Shown here: piece by piece, positions 21,101 to 32,436 of the stretch
Position numbering within the stretch: the stretch's first letter is position 1
How the letters are laid out: each line of letters begins with the position of its first letter
NCBI GenBank assembly: GCA_036346225.1
Contig: JARFIW010000108.1
Coordinates: 2,480,001-2,544,000, forward strand
Length of the DNA: 64,000 nt
From: Platerodrilus igneus
Lineage: Eukaryota > Arthropoda > Insecta > Coleoptera > Lycidae
Direction: 5' to 3'
The notes under the pieces: generated by a model
The model's input: the letters and a program-made list of their open reading frames with translations, nothing else
What the model was told of the DNA's origin: nothing
The model's database searches: none
Position numbers and translations under genes: made by a program

Positions 21101-22302
21101 GTCATTCGAAAAACAATGCTCTGCTTTGTACTCCTTCACATGCGTTTGAACCAATAATTTTGTTAATCCTTGTCTCCAAAATTCACCTCGTGCTTTACTT
21201 TGTATTTTTCTGGATACGCCTCAGATCCTGTTTAGATCCCTTAGATACACCTTGGATTTCTGACTTGGAGTTCTGACTTAGATTTCTTAGATTTGTAAAT
21301 TAGAGTTCTTAGATACACCTTAGAAACCCTACATTATTATAAACATTTAATTTAAATTAATTAACAAATTTCTACTCACGTTTTCAGCAAAACGGCAAAA
21401 TCTTTTTTATATATCTTTAACATAGTTTGTCATCAACTATTATTATACAACACCACTTTTCACAATAATTTATTTTAAATTTTATTTCGACGCGTAAATC
21501 TTCGGGTAACAGTGATGCAGGTTCGTCGTGCTTCAAATTGAGACTGGCTCTTCTTATCAACACTGGGCGTTATATAGCTTTCGTTTTCTACATTTTGATT
21601 GGTTTATCAGAACAGTCGTACAAAGTGTTGTAACCAATCATAGTTGTTTTGGGTATTCCTAGGAGTTTTCAATCTTTATTTCTGACAAAATTATTTTGTA
21701 GTTTTATATTATTCTTGTATTTCTATTATTTTACGATCTTTGACCGCATGTTTTGTTATTGTTATTGGACTTTAATTTAGGTTATGTTGTTTGTGTAGAT
21801 AAAGCTTTTTGGAGAATAGAATAAATAACTGATGTAATATGAGTTACGTAAATTCACGTGTTCCTGTTTATGTCTCGTATTTAAAACTTATCTTTGAAAG
21901 TGCGTCTTTTATCAAGGCGCTTTATTATTTTTTCTTTATCCCATACGTAATTGCATGAAGACTTACTTGGTTTTATCTTATTTCATGCGTACCTATTTTA
22001 TAAACCTATTGAACGCTTCTTTAAGTAGTTTAATTGCATGTATAATTATTTCTCTGCTGAATATGTGTTCTATTATTGAAAGATATGCTTACTGGAATTG
22101 ATTAAAGTTAATTGCGGTCCTTATACAGGGTGTTAAATGTTTGCTATTTGCATAATATGCGAATTATTTATTTTCATGCTAAATAGATGCAGTTTTCTGA
22201 ATCCTATTGCTATTTACAATTTCTACACGACCTTTACGACTTAATACACCCCTAAACAACCCCTTTATCACAGCAATATATATATATATATATATATATA
22301 TT
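21100..22302 (-). mobile_element. LTR-like segment, minus strand
   Basis: Not assigned to a full element, but its layout on the minus strand is that of a long LTR. There is a U3-like stretch from about 22300 down, CCAATC at about 21596-21602, TATATAA at 21571-21577, a leader, and GTGAGTA (TACTCAC at 21373-21379 on +). Just beyond lies a small tandem array (21215-21320) of CTTAGATACACCTT / TTAGAGTTC units. The same order occurs at 12772-14692 (+), 33776-35015 (-) and 61640-62410 (-). Ends are not defined; no direct-repeat partner found. Confidence 0.45.
21565..21605 (-). promoter_or_regulatory. Predicted LTR promoter (CCAAT, TATA)
   Basis: On the minus strand CCAATC is followed about 25 bases later by CTATATAACGCC. 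Prediction from motifs. Confidence 0.45.
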
Positions 22303-22303
22303 G
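22275..22303. repeat. (TA)n microsatellite within a GCAATA/TATTGC palindrome
   Basis: The TA run is flanked by CACAGCAATA and TATTGCTATG, so the whole is nearly palindromic. Downstream text (TTGCTGTGATACCC, AAGCCCCTACGA) recurs at 60990-61060. Confidence 0.85.
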
Positions 22304-23940
22304 CTATGACTTTAGCCCCACGATTAGGCATCATAAAATTGCTGTGATACCCGATTTTAGGATTAACAAGCCCCTACGATGGCCGTCATAAAATTGCTGT
22401 GTTATTTCCTATGACTGGGCGTGTCATTAAATTTACTGTGATATTAGCTGTCTGATTCCTTTATTATTTTAAGCCCCAATGTTATGAAATGTTAAATTAG
22501 GCTTTTACTTCAAATAGATCTTATTGAATCAAATAAAGCAATTCTATAATACACAATATAATCATTGATAATATTTACAACTCTCAAAATTTTCTCTTTT
22601 TACAGAATATTTACATATACCAGATTTATGGTTTTCTGAAAGTCAGCAAAAAATATCTTTTACTTATTCAGGGACCTTCAAACGTTCCAAGATACCTATT
22701 CCCTTGTCATAAATTGTTAAATGACCCTTTTTGATGACTTACAAATACACAATGTGATAAATATGAAATTAAAAACAGTTTTCAATAATAAAGTGTATTA
22801 AGATTGCTAACCTGGAATGAGTTCTGTAGTTCCATCCTAGTCCATGATCTGCATTCCCTTTCTGTGTCCGCTTAATGTGCCTGCCCCATAAATTGTTTCC
22901 AATACAAATCGTACCAAGTCAGAATATGTCCAAATTAGAATACTTTTATTTTTACTATCTCCAGTGTTCGAGTATGTTCAAATTTCGAAGTCCCAAATTA
23001 AAGTCTTCTTAAATATCCCAAACTAGAGCCATCTCAATTAAAATATGTCTCCAATTGAAAGTCGAAATTAAAAGTCGATATTAAGAGCCAAAGTTATAGT
23101 CCAGATTGAAAGCCGTCTAATTATAAAGGGGCTTATTTTCGTTGCATAAATTCTCGCGCTTTTTAGCTTTGATTTACTTTGATTTTTGCTTCACTGGTTA
23201 CGTAAGTTCTTAACACTTTTGAAGATAGTTGTTGCCCAGTTTGAATATAGACTAAAACTGTCGCTACGTCACTATCGTATATATAAGGCCTACCTCCACC
23301 TGATTTTATTGGCTTATTTATATTCTGGGACGATACTTCTGCTTATCTCGCATACCTTGGGATTTTTATCAATTATTTAGTTTAAATCGTCAATGCATGC
23401 CTTGACTGTCACGTACGCCTCCCGCATATCGTGGTATTATTTGAGAATTTCCAACTTTTGCCTTCTATTAACTCACGTATTTGGATATTTGTTAAATTTT
23501 ATTGCCTAAATTGAATCGCCTGGTGCTTGTTTATTTCTACAGAATATTGGATTTTTGAACAAATGTGATTTCTTCCAGTCACGTAACGATTTTTTAACAA
23601 TGAATTATTTAGAATGCGTGTACTATAATATTTTTAACGCAATGGTTAAATCTTTGCAATGCCAGTTTATCTATGCTTTCCGGTGATTTGATTTGATGCA
23701 ATTTGTTGCGTTTTAAAATCTTATCTTTACTTGTAAACTACTCTTAGACCTCTTTATGTTCTCATGCATTTAATCCTGTGTATTTTATATACAGTGTGCT
23801 CTCAATTAACAATAGGTAGGATGACCGATTTACTCTTATAATTTCTGAAATTGTGTGCCTTACTTAAAGTGAAAGTTGTTTTATTTATTCTACGACCCCC
23901 CATGACTCAACCTACCCCTAAACTACCCTATTATCATAGC
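22304..23940. repeat. Degenerate dispersed repeat with AAATTA-rich tandem patch
   Basis: No gene recognised. 22320-22420 resembles 60988-61075 (TTGCTGTGATACC and GCCCCTACGA blocks). 22920-23125 is a loose repetition of AAATTA(A)AGTC and CCAAATTAGA segments. 23885-23940 (CTACCCCTAAACTACCCTATTATCATAGCA) echoes 22235-22285 (CACCCCTAAACAACCCCTTTATCACAGCA), suggesting two copies of one LTR-like end about 1.6 kb apart. Confidence 0.4.
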
Positions 23941-23944
23941 ATTA

Positions 23945-24476
23945 TGTATGTTCAAATAAAACTATTAAGTCTTAAAAAATAGATTGTTACATTATAAAAG
24001 GTTAATGAAAGTTCATAAATCAAACATGAGAACGGAAACAGTTACTTTGTATTCCAGACGTAATATGACACTGCAGGTGCAGGTCACAATAGACTATAAG
24101 AAACCAATTGTTAGAATTAAGATTATTAAAAAGTAATACTTTGTATTGTATCAAGAAATAGCAGACATGAGATCTGCATTTCCCACAAGTGATGTAAGAG
24201 CACGAAAAGCATAAATACCCTAGAGAGCCCAAGATGGCCAGTCAGTCTTAGAACTTCATAACTTTAGCATTGTTGGTTGTTCAAGCTACTCACCGTAGTT
24301 TTATTTAATTATTAGTAATATTTAACTTTGATGGTTTTTGAAATTAAGACGTTTATGAATGTAAGGTCGCAGTTGTAAAAATCATTATTGTAATTATTAT
24401 AGAAATAAATTTGATAGAAGTGTTTTTTGGAAGAAAGTCCTTTTAAAAAGAAGCTCAGGAGGCCCAAAACCTATCT
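23945..24476 (+). mobile_element. Errantivirus-type LTR, plus-strand copy
   Basis: The only copy of this LTR family in plus orientation. It starts inside U3 (about 23970, GTTACATTATAAAAGG) and continues through CATGAGAACGGAAACAG, CACTGCAGGTGCAGGTCAC, the core promoter AGCATAAATACCCTAGAGAGCCCAAGATGG (described by position 24205-24236), CAGTCTTAG and AATAAA (24405-24410), to the end CCCAAAACCTATCT. Its 5' end (AGTTACATAT) is missing. What follows at 24477 is not the primer-binding site seen in the other copies, so it is a broken solo LTR. Confidence 0.8.
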
Positions 24477-25784
24477 CGCGCTGTATACCATACAGTAAGC
24501 TTTAGTTTCACACCAGAATCAGTGCGACCAACCACAACACATCCAATAAATTTCTGAAAATTTTGCAACTTATTTAAAAAAGCTTACGATTACTAAATTA
24601 TTAGATTTGAGTTTTTAAACCCAATATTTAAACTTACTAATTGTCTGTAAAGAAAGTCAATGATACTATTAGTTACGAGCGTTCACACGCTTACTGTATT
24701 AACTTAGGGGTAGGTGTCCATATATGAATGTGGTTGCACACTCCTGCATAAAGTTCACTGAGCTGCAAGAGGGTAAAATAGGATTAAAGACATTAGCTTT
24801 CGCGTCCGCGTATTGTGGTTACTGGTGTGAAAGTGAGACTGCTCCCCCTTATTGAATTGATACAAAACACCCTTGCATCGCTTTCGACTACCAGATCAGA
24901 GACATATGCCTTTTTTACTCAGTTTATTAATATTATTAACACTTTTTCTTTATTGAATACCGTTTCTTTTGTGGATATTGGATACTTTATGGCTGCCTTG
25001 TCATAATATTTAACAAAAACAACAATGAATCCGAAAAGAATTCTTTACTACGTGTGAAAAGCGTATAGAAGAAAAAACTGTGTTGACCTGCAAGGCTTTA
25101 TAAGTCACTTATTCAATACACAAAGGGTACTCGACAGGGGTTCAAAAGAACTAGAAATGTGTGGGAGAATGTTTAAGAGTATATGAATGTCTTTCAAAAA
25201 ACTTTGATTAAGTTGCAGAGCAATAAAGTCGAAGAGCGAATGTAGGGTCAATAAATCAAAGTTTAAATACAATGTGTAAACAAGTGGCAAGCTTAGGGTA
25301 AATTACCCGAATAAAGCGCGCAAGTGAGCTGATTTGAAATAGAGTAGATCCCTCGAGAACGTATGACTTCAGCAGGGGGTTACTAGTTATTAGTTTACCC
25401 TGCATGATCGCTTGGTGTAGGATGTTGCTTATGAATTCTTGGGCTTAAACTTTACACAAAAATTGCTTTAGAGTAGAAGGAACTTTTGTTTTTAGGAAGC
25501 TTTTGGCATCTCTGGAATAGAGGGTGATTGTAATAAAAGGTGCTTGTAATTTAACCCCGATTTCTGTATTAAAATCTACGTTATAATATATTTGAAGTAG
25601 AATTATACGCAACTCAAACAATACCTTTCTAAAGAATTATTTCGAAAAATTGACTAATCTTTTGTTACACGTAAGACGAGCAGTCCAGGAAGAAAAGAAC
25701 GAAATCGGTAACGGAATGTTTGCTCGAATTTTGGTAACAGAAAAGGAAAAAAAAGAAAATTCCACGTTAACGCTAGATAGGTTT
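24477..25784. other. No recognised gene
   Basis: AT-rich sequence with no coding match. Open frames of 61-70 codons here (24815, 25105, 25654) lack any recognised motif. Confidence 0.35.
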
Positions 25785-25910
25785 TAGCCTTTGAGAGCTT
25801 CTTAATTGCTGTCTTATTGTCTACTGTGACCTGCACCTGCAGGGTCATATTGCGCCTGGAATACAATGTCTGTTTCCGTTCTCATGTCTAATTTGTGAAC
25901 TTTCATTAAC
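25785..25910 (-). repeat. Deleted errantivirus LTR scrap
   Basis: Begins with the LTR's end region (GATAGGTTTTAGCCTTTGAGAGC), then jumps to its U3 (GTCTACTGTGACCTGCACC, TACAATGTCTGTTTCCG) and joins env at 25911, skipping about 300 LTR bases and all of env's tail. Confidence 0.75.
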
Positions 25911-26700
25911 CTTGTACTGGTTTTGGATCACAATTCTCATAGTGATTAGAAAATCTTAGTAATTGTACTTCACAAGGGCTATCTGTTTGAATAGCTGTTG
26001 TCGTTAATGATAGACATAAATATTGACTTCGTACTACTTCTTTGCACTTTTCATTCGTGAAGTCATATCAAGTTCATTCAGGGAAAGGAACTTGGTTTTA
26101 GGGATAATAACTTGATACTTGCTAGTAACTTTCCTGGGGAAAACAAATAAATAATAATAATTATGAGTGTAAATCTCTACAATAGGGATTTTTATTAAAA
26201 ATGTAATTTCATAATTCTTTACATAACCTTTTACTATGGCTATTTTTTCAAATATAAGTATGATAGATTCTGTTACTTCAAAGGGTAATTTACTGTTAGT
26301 TAAAAGTAATCTAATTTTAATAATTTATTTAATAAATCAATTGGTTCCATAATACTAGCGTGTAATGTGTTTAGTTTAGCAAATGTTACAGCGTTTTCTA
26401 ATGTAGCTAGAATTTTTTTTAATTACAATAAGGGTTGATATCATTTGATTGAATATCGTGTTAAATCTTATTATATCTCGCATTACTAGCATTGTGGTTT
26501 GCATGTTACTTTCAAGGGTTAATATTCTATTCGTTATACTGTCTTGGTTCTTTACTAGCTTTCTTAATGTATCATTAAATTTTATTATGGTTGATTGGGT
26601 TAAAGATATTTGATTTCTAACAATGGTTTTATATTATTCTGGTTTTCAATTTTTAGTTTGGTCAAAATTAAACTTCGTACGTCCTGACATTTTATACCAA
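25911..26700 (-). pseudogene. Errantivirus-type env remnant (E1)
   Basis: Closely parallels the env of E2 (31247-31950) but with more frameshifts; no open stretch above 60 codons remains. In insect errantiviruses env is a membrane fusion protein related to baculovirus F. Only its C-terminal-subunit part is represented here, and the membrane anchor is lost. Annotated as a dead endogenous copy. Confidence 0.7.
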
Positions 26701-26739
26701 ATTAATAGGGTGATTGGTTAGTTTCCATTTGTAAATTTA

Positions 26740-27033
26740 TTAAATCTTAGACAAAACATTTGATATTACGTTGATCGCCGAAATATGCTATCAATATGCG
26801 TTTAAAGTCGTCCCATTCCACGAAGTCATCGCAAATCGCGATCAAGGTTGATGCTGTGCCGGACACTTAGCTGATATTAAGCGTAAAAGTAAAACGTTGC
26901 GTTTGCTATCGCCTGGTTTATAAAAAGATTTTAAAAATATTTCGCAAGCGGTAGTGAAGATACCTTATAGTGCTTGATTTCTGTCGTATAAAGGGATTAA
27001 ATCGAGATAAAGTTTTATATCGTCTGAGTTCAT
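26740..27033 (-). pseudogene. Errantivirus-type gag remnant (E1)
   Basis: Starts at an ATG (27031-27033) equivalent to those of E2 and E3 and reads the conserved start LYLDLIPLYD. It carries an in-frame TAA after about 20 codons, and again near 26750 at the position shared by E2 and E3. One early stop present in E2/E3 is still a Gln codon here, so E1 keeps an ancestral state there. Confidence 0.7.
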
Positions 27034-27338
27034 TGTTTTTATATTTACGAGTTACCTTTCAGTTTAGTTTGTGTTAAGTTACTTAAAGAATCACTTATCT
27101 TTACGTATATAGTGTGTAATTATAATATAACCTATTCCAAATTTAATTCTTATATACGAAAATTATTGAACTATTTTGGTGTGCTCTTATATTAAAGCTT
27201 TACTATTTGTTTTTAAATAACTAAAAATATACTACTTATTTATGTAAAAATGGTTTAAAGACTTGCTAGCACATTTGAAAATGTTGTTGCTATTATATTT
27301 ATAGACTTAGTTTTCGATTTATTATGCTGATTTAGAGC

Positions 27339-27726
27339 TGTTGGTTTTAGAAAGGTAATTTTGTTTTTCCTTTTTTTTTGTTTGAAAATTAGTCTAGCAT
27401 AGTAACCTAAAACAGGCAGCTCACCCTGTAAAAAATAATGTGTTTTTTTTGAAATTTTTTTTCTAAGTTTAGTGTGTAAGGATTGATTGTTTGTTACTTT
27501 TTGGTACTACGATACCTTGTACATATTGTGTTTAATTTTAGGTTCCTTTTTTTTGGTATGTTTTGTTTTGAGTATGAATGAGCGAGTGTATATATTTTTC
27601 CTATTTTTTTTCAGGTTCTCCTTTATATAATATATATGTATAATACCCCGCCCACTCACCGATTAAGCCCGGTCATACTTCTTCTTTTTTTTTGTTTTTT
27701 TATAGGTTACGTCAATGTACGTAGCA
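27339..27726 (+). repeat. 5' LTR of the gag-only unit
   Basis: TGTTGGTTTTAGAAAGG to GTACGTAGCA. Shared with 29219-29610: AGTAACCTAAAAC.GGCAGCTC, GGTACTACGATACCTTGTAC, CACTCACCGATT.AGCCCGG, AGGTTACGTCAATGTACGTA. Confidence 0.85.
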
Positions 27727-27756
27727 TAAAATATTGACGTCCTGGTGTGGAGCTGC

Positions 27757-27940
27757 AATTTTTTTGTAATTAATTTCGGTTGCGATTTTGTTGAGTTAAT
27801 TTCTTCCGCGATTTGGTTTTCGTTAATTTTCTTGTGCTGTGATTTTGTTTTATGTAACTTTGTCTTCGATTTTATTTTAGTTAGTTTTGGCTCCGATTTC
27901 GTTTTAGTTAATTTTGTTCCGATTTTTTTTGTGTATTATT
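27757..27940 (+). repeat. Degenerate tandem array, about 28-bp unit x 6
   Basis: Units follow the pattern (G)TTAATTTTNTTCCGATTTNGTTTTA. The array directly follows the first LTR, in the leader. It also yields a spurious 66-codon open frame. Confidence 0.7.
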
Positions 27941-28369
27941 GTTAGTGCCTAAGTTCCTACATGACCCGCATTTTCGCGCCCTGATATTACTTATGTTTCG
28001 GTTCTTACGTTCAATATTATTGGTTGACTTATTTCATATTATTGGTCTTGTGTTTTCGCCAATAATCCTAGTTCATTGAAAACTCTTGCGCCCAAGATTT
28101 TTCTTTTTTTCTTTCTTCCCCCTCTGTATATTTTGTTCTCCCGTCACGTCTAGAGTTAGTCTTTTCTTTCTCCAATTTTTCTTTTATTCTACAGCCCTAT
28201 TCTAATTTTTCTTTTGTTGTTTCACTTCCATTGGTGTTCCCGAAGTTTTCCGTCGAATATGTTTTAGACTGCCCTCCATTCACAATAAATTTTTTTTGGC
28301 TTTTATCGAGTTACGGTTAGCCTTTGTTTAGTTACTTTTTACCAATTTTTTTCTTGTTCGTATTCAAAA

Positions 28370-29215
28370 TGACTTCTTTTTCGGCTTCCTACCAAGGTCT
28401 TCCTGTGTAGGAGTGGAACTTGAAATTTTCTGGTGTCCGAACACTCTCACCGTACATGATTTTTTGAGACGGGTCGAAAAACTTTGACGAATTCACCATG
28501 TGTCGGAATTGCAGTTATTTGATTCTGCAGTGGATTTGTTTGAGTCGTAAGCGTTACTTTGGTATCGTGGTTTTCGGCATAGGTTTTCTGACTGGAAGTC
28601 GTTGTCTAATTTACTGATTCAACATTTTAAACCCCCGGACTTTGCTTATAAGTTTGCTACTACTGAGGAAAATACTTTTGCTTTACATGACCGAGTTTCT
28701 AAGATTTCTCCCACGCCTACGAGTACATCCGATACTTCTTCCGTACGTTCTACTGTTCTTCCTCCTATTTCTACTCCTACTCGTTAGGTCGTATGCTTAA
28801 ATTGCGATAAATCTAATCATGTTTCGACACGTTGTACTCGTCCTAAAGTACTCCATTGTTATGGTTGCAGATATAAGGGAGTTTCACGCCATAACTATCC
28901 CAACTGCCATCCTACTACTAATATGTCTTCGAATCATACTACCCATTCTGTTCTCACCTGTAGGAGCCAAACTTCTTCTGCTTCTAATTCTACATTCTCT
29001 TCTATACCTCATCCAGGTCAACCTGCTACTACTATCGAAACCTACCCCTCTTCCGCAAACACAGCTTCGAACAAAATTTCCTCCGTTTCTAGTTCTACAT
29101 TCTATTCTACTCCTTCTTCTTCTCGCCCTACTTATTCACTTTCACCCCAGACTGTGCCTCCAACACCATTACAACCCATGCTTCGAATTGGTGACTTGCA
29201 GCTAGCTTCTCAAGA
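28370..29215 (+). pseudogene. Gypsy gag with two zinc knuckles (gag-only unit)
   Basis: Capsid start near 28410 (WNLKFSG), then LSVHDFL, ELQLFDSAVDLFESKALLWYR (by position 28510-28575) and SNLLIQHFKPPD, all typical of an insect gypsy capsid. The nucleocapsid part at about 28795-28910 has CLNCDKSNHVSTRC, a C-x2-C-x4-H-x4-C knuckle, and a second one, CYGCRYKGVSRHNYPNC, where spacing is altered. A long Ser/Thr/Pro-rich tail follows to 29215. Several frameshifts and stops. No protease or RT follows: the second LTR comes directly after the tail. Related in type to the gag fragment at 14736-15306. Confidence 0.75.
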
Positions 29216-29218
29216 GTT

Positions 29219-29610
29219 TGTTGGTTTTAGAGGGGTAATTTCGTTTTTCTTCTTTTTTTTTGGTTGAAAATTAATCTAAAATAGTAACCTAAAACCGGCA
29301 GCTCACCCTGTAAAAAATGAATTGTTTTTTTTTTATATTTTTTTGCTAATTTTAGTGTGTAAAAATTGATTTTTTGTTTCTTTTTGGTACTACGATACCT
29401 TGTACATGTTGTGTTTAATTATAGGTTCCTTTTTTTGGTATGTTTGGTTTTGAGTAAGAATGAGTGAGTGTATATTTTTTTTTCCTATTTTTTTTCAGGC
29501 TCTGCTTTACTTACTTATATGTATAATACCCCTCCCACTCACCGATTGAGCCCGGTCATACTTCTTTCTTTTTTTGGTTTTTTTTATAGGTTACGTCAAT
29601 GTACGTAACA
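29219..29610 (+). repeat. 3' LTR of the gag-only unit
   Basis: TGTTGGTTTTAGAGGGG to GTACGTAACA, partner of 27339-27726 with frequent small indels in T runs. Confidence 0.85.
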
Positions 29611-29614
29611 AATG

Positions 29615-30207
29615 TTGCAATGATAAAGTACATAAAATGCTTTTATACCTATACACCTTCGTTAATTTGTTTGCACTGAAGATGTTTAATTATAAACCTT
29701 TATAAAAATGTGATGAAAATCGAGTTTTCAGATTTTTCTGAATAATAATTGCTGTAATAAAATGGTACAAAGAATTGTGTTCTAATTATACTCTAAAGCT
29801 TCAGACTTTACTGAATAAATTGTTTCATTTATAAATCGTAATAAATCGTAATACTTGTGCATAAATGCGTATATATAATTATTCCTTTGTTGAAAATAAG
29901 TTTGCTGAGTAAATTCTTTCAGAAATAATAATAAATTGCAATACTAAAATTATACATAAAAATTCTTTTTGCTTCTTACTAGCTAATATCAATATTCAGT
30001 TGACAATGATTTGAAAAATGAACTATGGTATTTACAAGAGTTTGTTTGCCAGTTCCATTCATATTCTTTCTCTTTGTTATTGGACTTGGTCAATTTTTGT
30101 ATTTCGTCCAGTTGATTTTTTGTTCCAGATTAAGAATAGAAATTCAAGATCACCAGTTCCTCGATTGTAGACTTCTAGTGCAATTCTGGAATCCTACCGA
30201 CTGCGCC
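29615..30207 (-). other. E1 leader and primer-binding site
   Basis: Untranslated leader, aligned over its length with 32590-33178 and 36160-36758. Immediately next to the LTR the minus strand reads TGGCGCAGTCGGTAGGAT (30191-30208), an 18-nt primer-binding site of the TGGCGCAGT type that I recall from 17.6/ZAM-like errantiviruses primed by tRNA-Ser. E2 and E3 have diverged versions. Confidence 0.75.
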
Positions 30208-30715
30208 AGATAAGTTTTGGGCCTTTGGGAGCTTCTTTTTAAAAAGGACTTTGTTTCCAAATCTACACTCCTATCAAGTGTATTTTAATTTATATAGAAA
30301 TTACAAATGATTTCAACAAAAGGTTACGTGGTGTTCATTTAAGTTTAAAATAAAATAGTCAAATTTACTTTTACTAATTAGGGTATTTATGCTATCCCTG
30401 CTGTTACATCACTTTGTGGGAAATGCAGATCTCATGTCTGCTATTTCTTGATACAATACAAAATATTACATTTTAATTATCTTAATTCTTATAATTGCTG
30501 TCTTATTGTCTACTGTAACCTGCACCTGCAGTATCATATTACGCCTGGAATACAATGTCTGTTTCCGTTCTCATGTTCGGTTTGTGAACTTTTATTAACC
30601 TTTTATTATGTCATTCAATTATACAATGTAACAATAATTCTTAAGTCTTAATAATTGCATTTAAATATACATATATATATATATATATATATATTGATTT
30701 GGAAGATATGTAACT
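30208..30715 (-). repeat. Errantivirus-type LTR shared by E1 (5') and E2 (3')
   Basis: 508 bases on the minus strand from AGTTACATATCTTCC to ACTTATCT. On the E2 side a GGGAGG polypurine tract abuts the start (30716-30721). Contains a (TA)n run in U3. It lies between two internal regions in the same orientation, as expected of a tandem array formed by LTR recombination. Confidence 0.88.
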
Positions 30716-30755
30716 CCTCCCGACGTAGATAAAAATTAAGGGTTTTACTTAATTT

Positions 30756-31990
30756 TTAAAAACTTATTGTCCCAAAGGGTTCATTTATTATCTCTTTATT
30801 TACCTTTGTTTCTTGTTTCTTAAGACTAGAATTTGTTTCCTTGTTTCTATATCTAAGATACATTTTGTACAATAAATATATAGTTAATAAAATTATTACA
30901 ATAATTAATAAAATTGTCCAAACACTGATATTGTCATAATGTAATTTTGGCACTTTTAATTCACTTAAGTGTTCTTTATAACTGCATTAACTTGACGGCT
31001 TGGTTAAGGTCGTCTAGTTCTAGATGTTCTAGTTGCATTGGTTTCTTGATGATTTCGTTTTCTTCTGTTTGTGTAATCTTGAGCTGTAGTTCGGGTAAAT
31101 TTGGGAATTTCTTTGTTACTGTTGGGTCTTGATATTCGCGAATAATTTCGTTTTTTAATTTTAAATAGGAATCTTTTTTATGGTGATTACTTTACTTCCA
31201 ATTAATGCTAAATTGTCTTCATTTTGGTTGCAATGGGGGATTGCTATTACTTACTGCGGGAATACAGCAATCCATTTGTTGCCCGTAACATCAAAATTTT
31301 TAAATTCGTAATTTGTACTGGTTTTGGATCACAATTCTCACAATGATTAGAGAATCTTAATAATTGTACTTCACAAGGGCTATCTGTTTGAATAGCTGTT
31401 GTCGTTAATGATAGACATAAATATTGACTGGGTGCTACTTCTTTGCATTTTTCATTGGTGAAGCCATACCTAAATTCATTTAGAGAAAGGAATTTGGTTT
31501 TAGGGATAATTACTTGATACTTGCTAGAAACTTTCATGGGAAAAGCAAATAAATGATAATAATTATAAGTGTCAATCTCTACAATGGGGATTTCTATTAA
31601 AAACGTAATTTCATAATTCTTTACATAACCTTTTACTATGGCTATTTTTTCAAATATAAGTATGATAGATTCTGTTATTTCAAAGGGTAGTTTGCTGTTA
31701 GTTATAAGTGATCTAATTTTTAACAATTTATTTAATAAATCAATTGGTTCTATAATACTAGCGTGTAATGTGTTTAGTTTAGCAAATGTTATAGCGTTTT
31801 CTAATGTGGCTAAAATTTGTTGAATTATGGTAATAGTTGATATCATTTGATTGAATATCGTGTTAAATTTTATTAAATCTCGCATTCATAGCATTGTCGT
31901 TTGCATGTTACTTTTAAGGGTTAATATTCTATGCGTTATACTGTCTTGGTTCTTTACTAGCGTCCTTAATGTATCAATAAATTTTATTAT
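30756..31990 (-). pseudogene. Errantivirus-type env, C-terminal subunit (E2)
   Basis: Env-like membrane protein remnant of an insect endogenous retrovirus-like element. The best frame (31885-31247, 212 codons) has the conserved LENAITFAKLNTLH helix, IIEPIDLL, an IIPKTKFLSL segment and a Cys cluster (CEVQLL, HCENCDP) as in baculovirus-F/gypsy Env ectodomains. After a frameshift, 30953-30756 gives a 21-residue hydrophobic anchor (SVWTILLIIVIILLTIYLLY) and a basic cytoplasmic tail. The N-terminal surface subunit and signal peptide are absent because the gag-env junction removes them. Stops and at least two frameshifts make it non-functional. Confidence 0.82.
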
Positions 31991-32099
31991 GCTCGATTGA
32001 GTTAAAGATATTTGATTTCTAACAATGGTTTTTAGGTTATTCTAATTTTCAATTTTTACTTTGGTCAAAATTAAACTTTGTACGTCCTGACATTTCATA

Positions 32100-32436
32100 C
32101 CGAATTGATTGGGTGATTGGTTAGTTTCCATTCGTAAATTTATTAAATCTTAAACAAGACATTTGATATTACGTTGATCGCCAAAATATGTTATCAATAT
32201 ACGTTTAAAGTCATCCCATTCCACGAGGTTATCGCGGCTCGCAATCATGGTTAATGCTCTGCCGGTCAATTTGCTAATTATCAAGCGTAAAAATAAAACG
32301 TTGCGTTCGCTGTCGCATGGTTCATAAAAGATTTTAAAAATATCTCGCAAGCGGCAATGAAGATACCTTATATTGCTTAATTTCCGTCGTATAGAGGGAT
32401 TGTATCGAGATAAAGTTTCATATTGTCTGAATTCAT
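32100..32436 (-). pseudogene. Errantivirus-type gag N-terminal part (E2)
   Basis: ATG at 32434-32436. Two early in-frame stops are followed by an open stretch (32350-32150) with FLRLIISKLTGRAL, EWDDFKRIL and YFGDQRN, the capsid core common to gypsy-type gag. A TAA ends this at the same codon as in E1 and E3; beyond it the frame runs on through the gag-env junction. No nucleocapsid zinc knuckle or protease is present. Confidence 0.75.

Larger units (their letters stand above)
27134..29614 (+). mobile_element. Gag-only gypsy LTR unit inserted in the E1 leader
   Basis: Plus-strand unit with two direct LTR-like repeats (27339-27726 and 29219-29610) and only a gag remnant between them, 2.27 kb in all, so of the TR-GAG/LARD kind. 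The E1 leader, continuous in E2 and E3, stops at 27133 and resumes at about 29615, with about 55 leader bases missing and about 205 unexplained bases before the first LTR. I find no clean target duplication, so the site was rearranged. Confidence 0.7.
25785..30715 (-). mobile_element. Errantivirus-type pol-less element E1 (rearranged)
   Basis: Minus-strand copy sharing its 5' LTR (30208-30715) with the 3' side of E2. From the LTR downward it has a primer-binding site, leader (30207-29615), an inserted foreign gypsy unit (29614-27134), the rest of the leader, gag start (27033), gag-env junction and env (about 26640-25911). An internally deleted LTR scrap (25785-25910) is fused directly to env, so env's C-terminus and the normal 3' LTR are missing. 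The most damaged of the three copies. Confidence 0.8.

Noticed and set aside
27745..27945. Phe/Val/Asp-rich 66-codon protein
   Set aside because: Product of the 28-bp tandem array after the LTR, not a conserved frame.
30025..30213. Open frame with hydrophobic start (62 codons, +)
   Set aside because: Antisense to the E1 leader and conserved only as untranslated sequence in E2 and E3.
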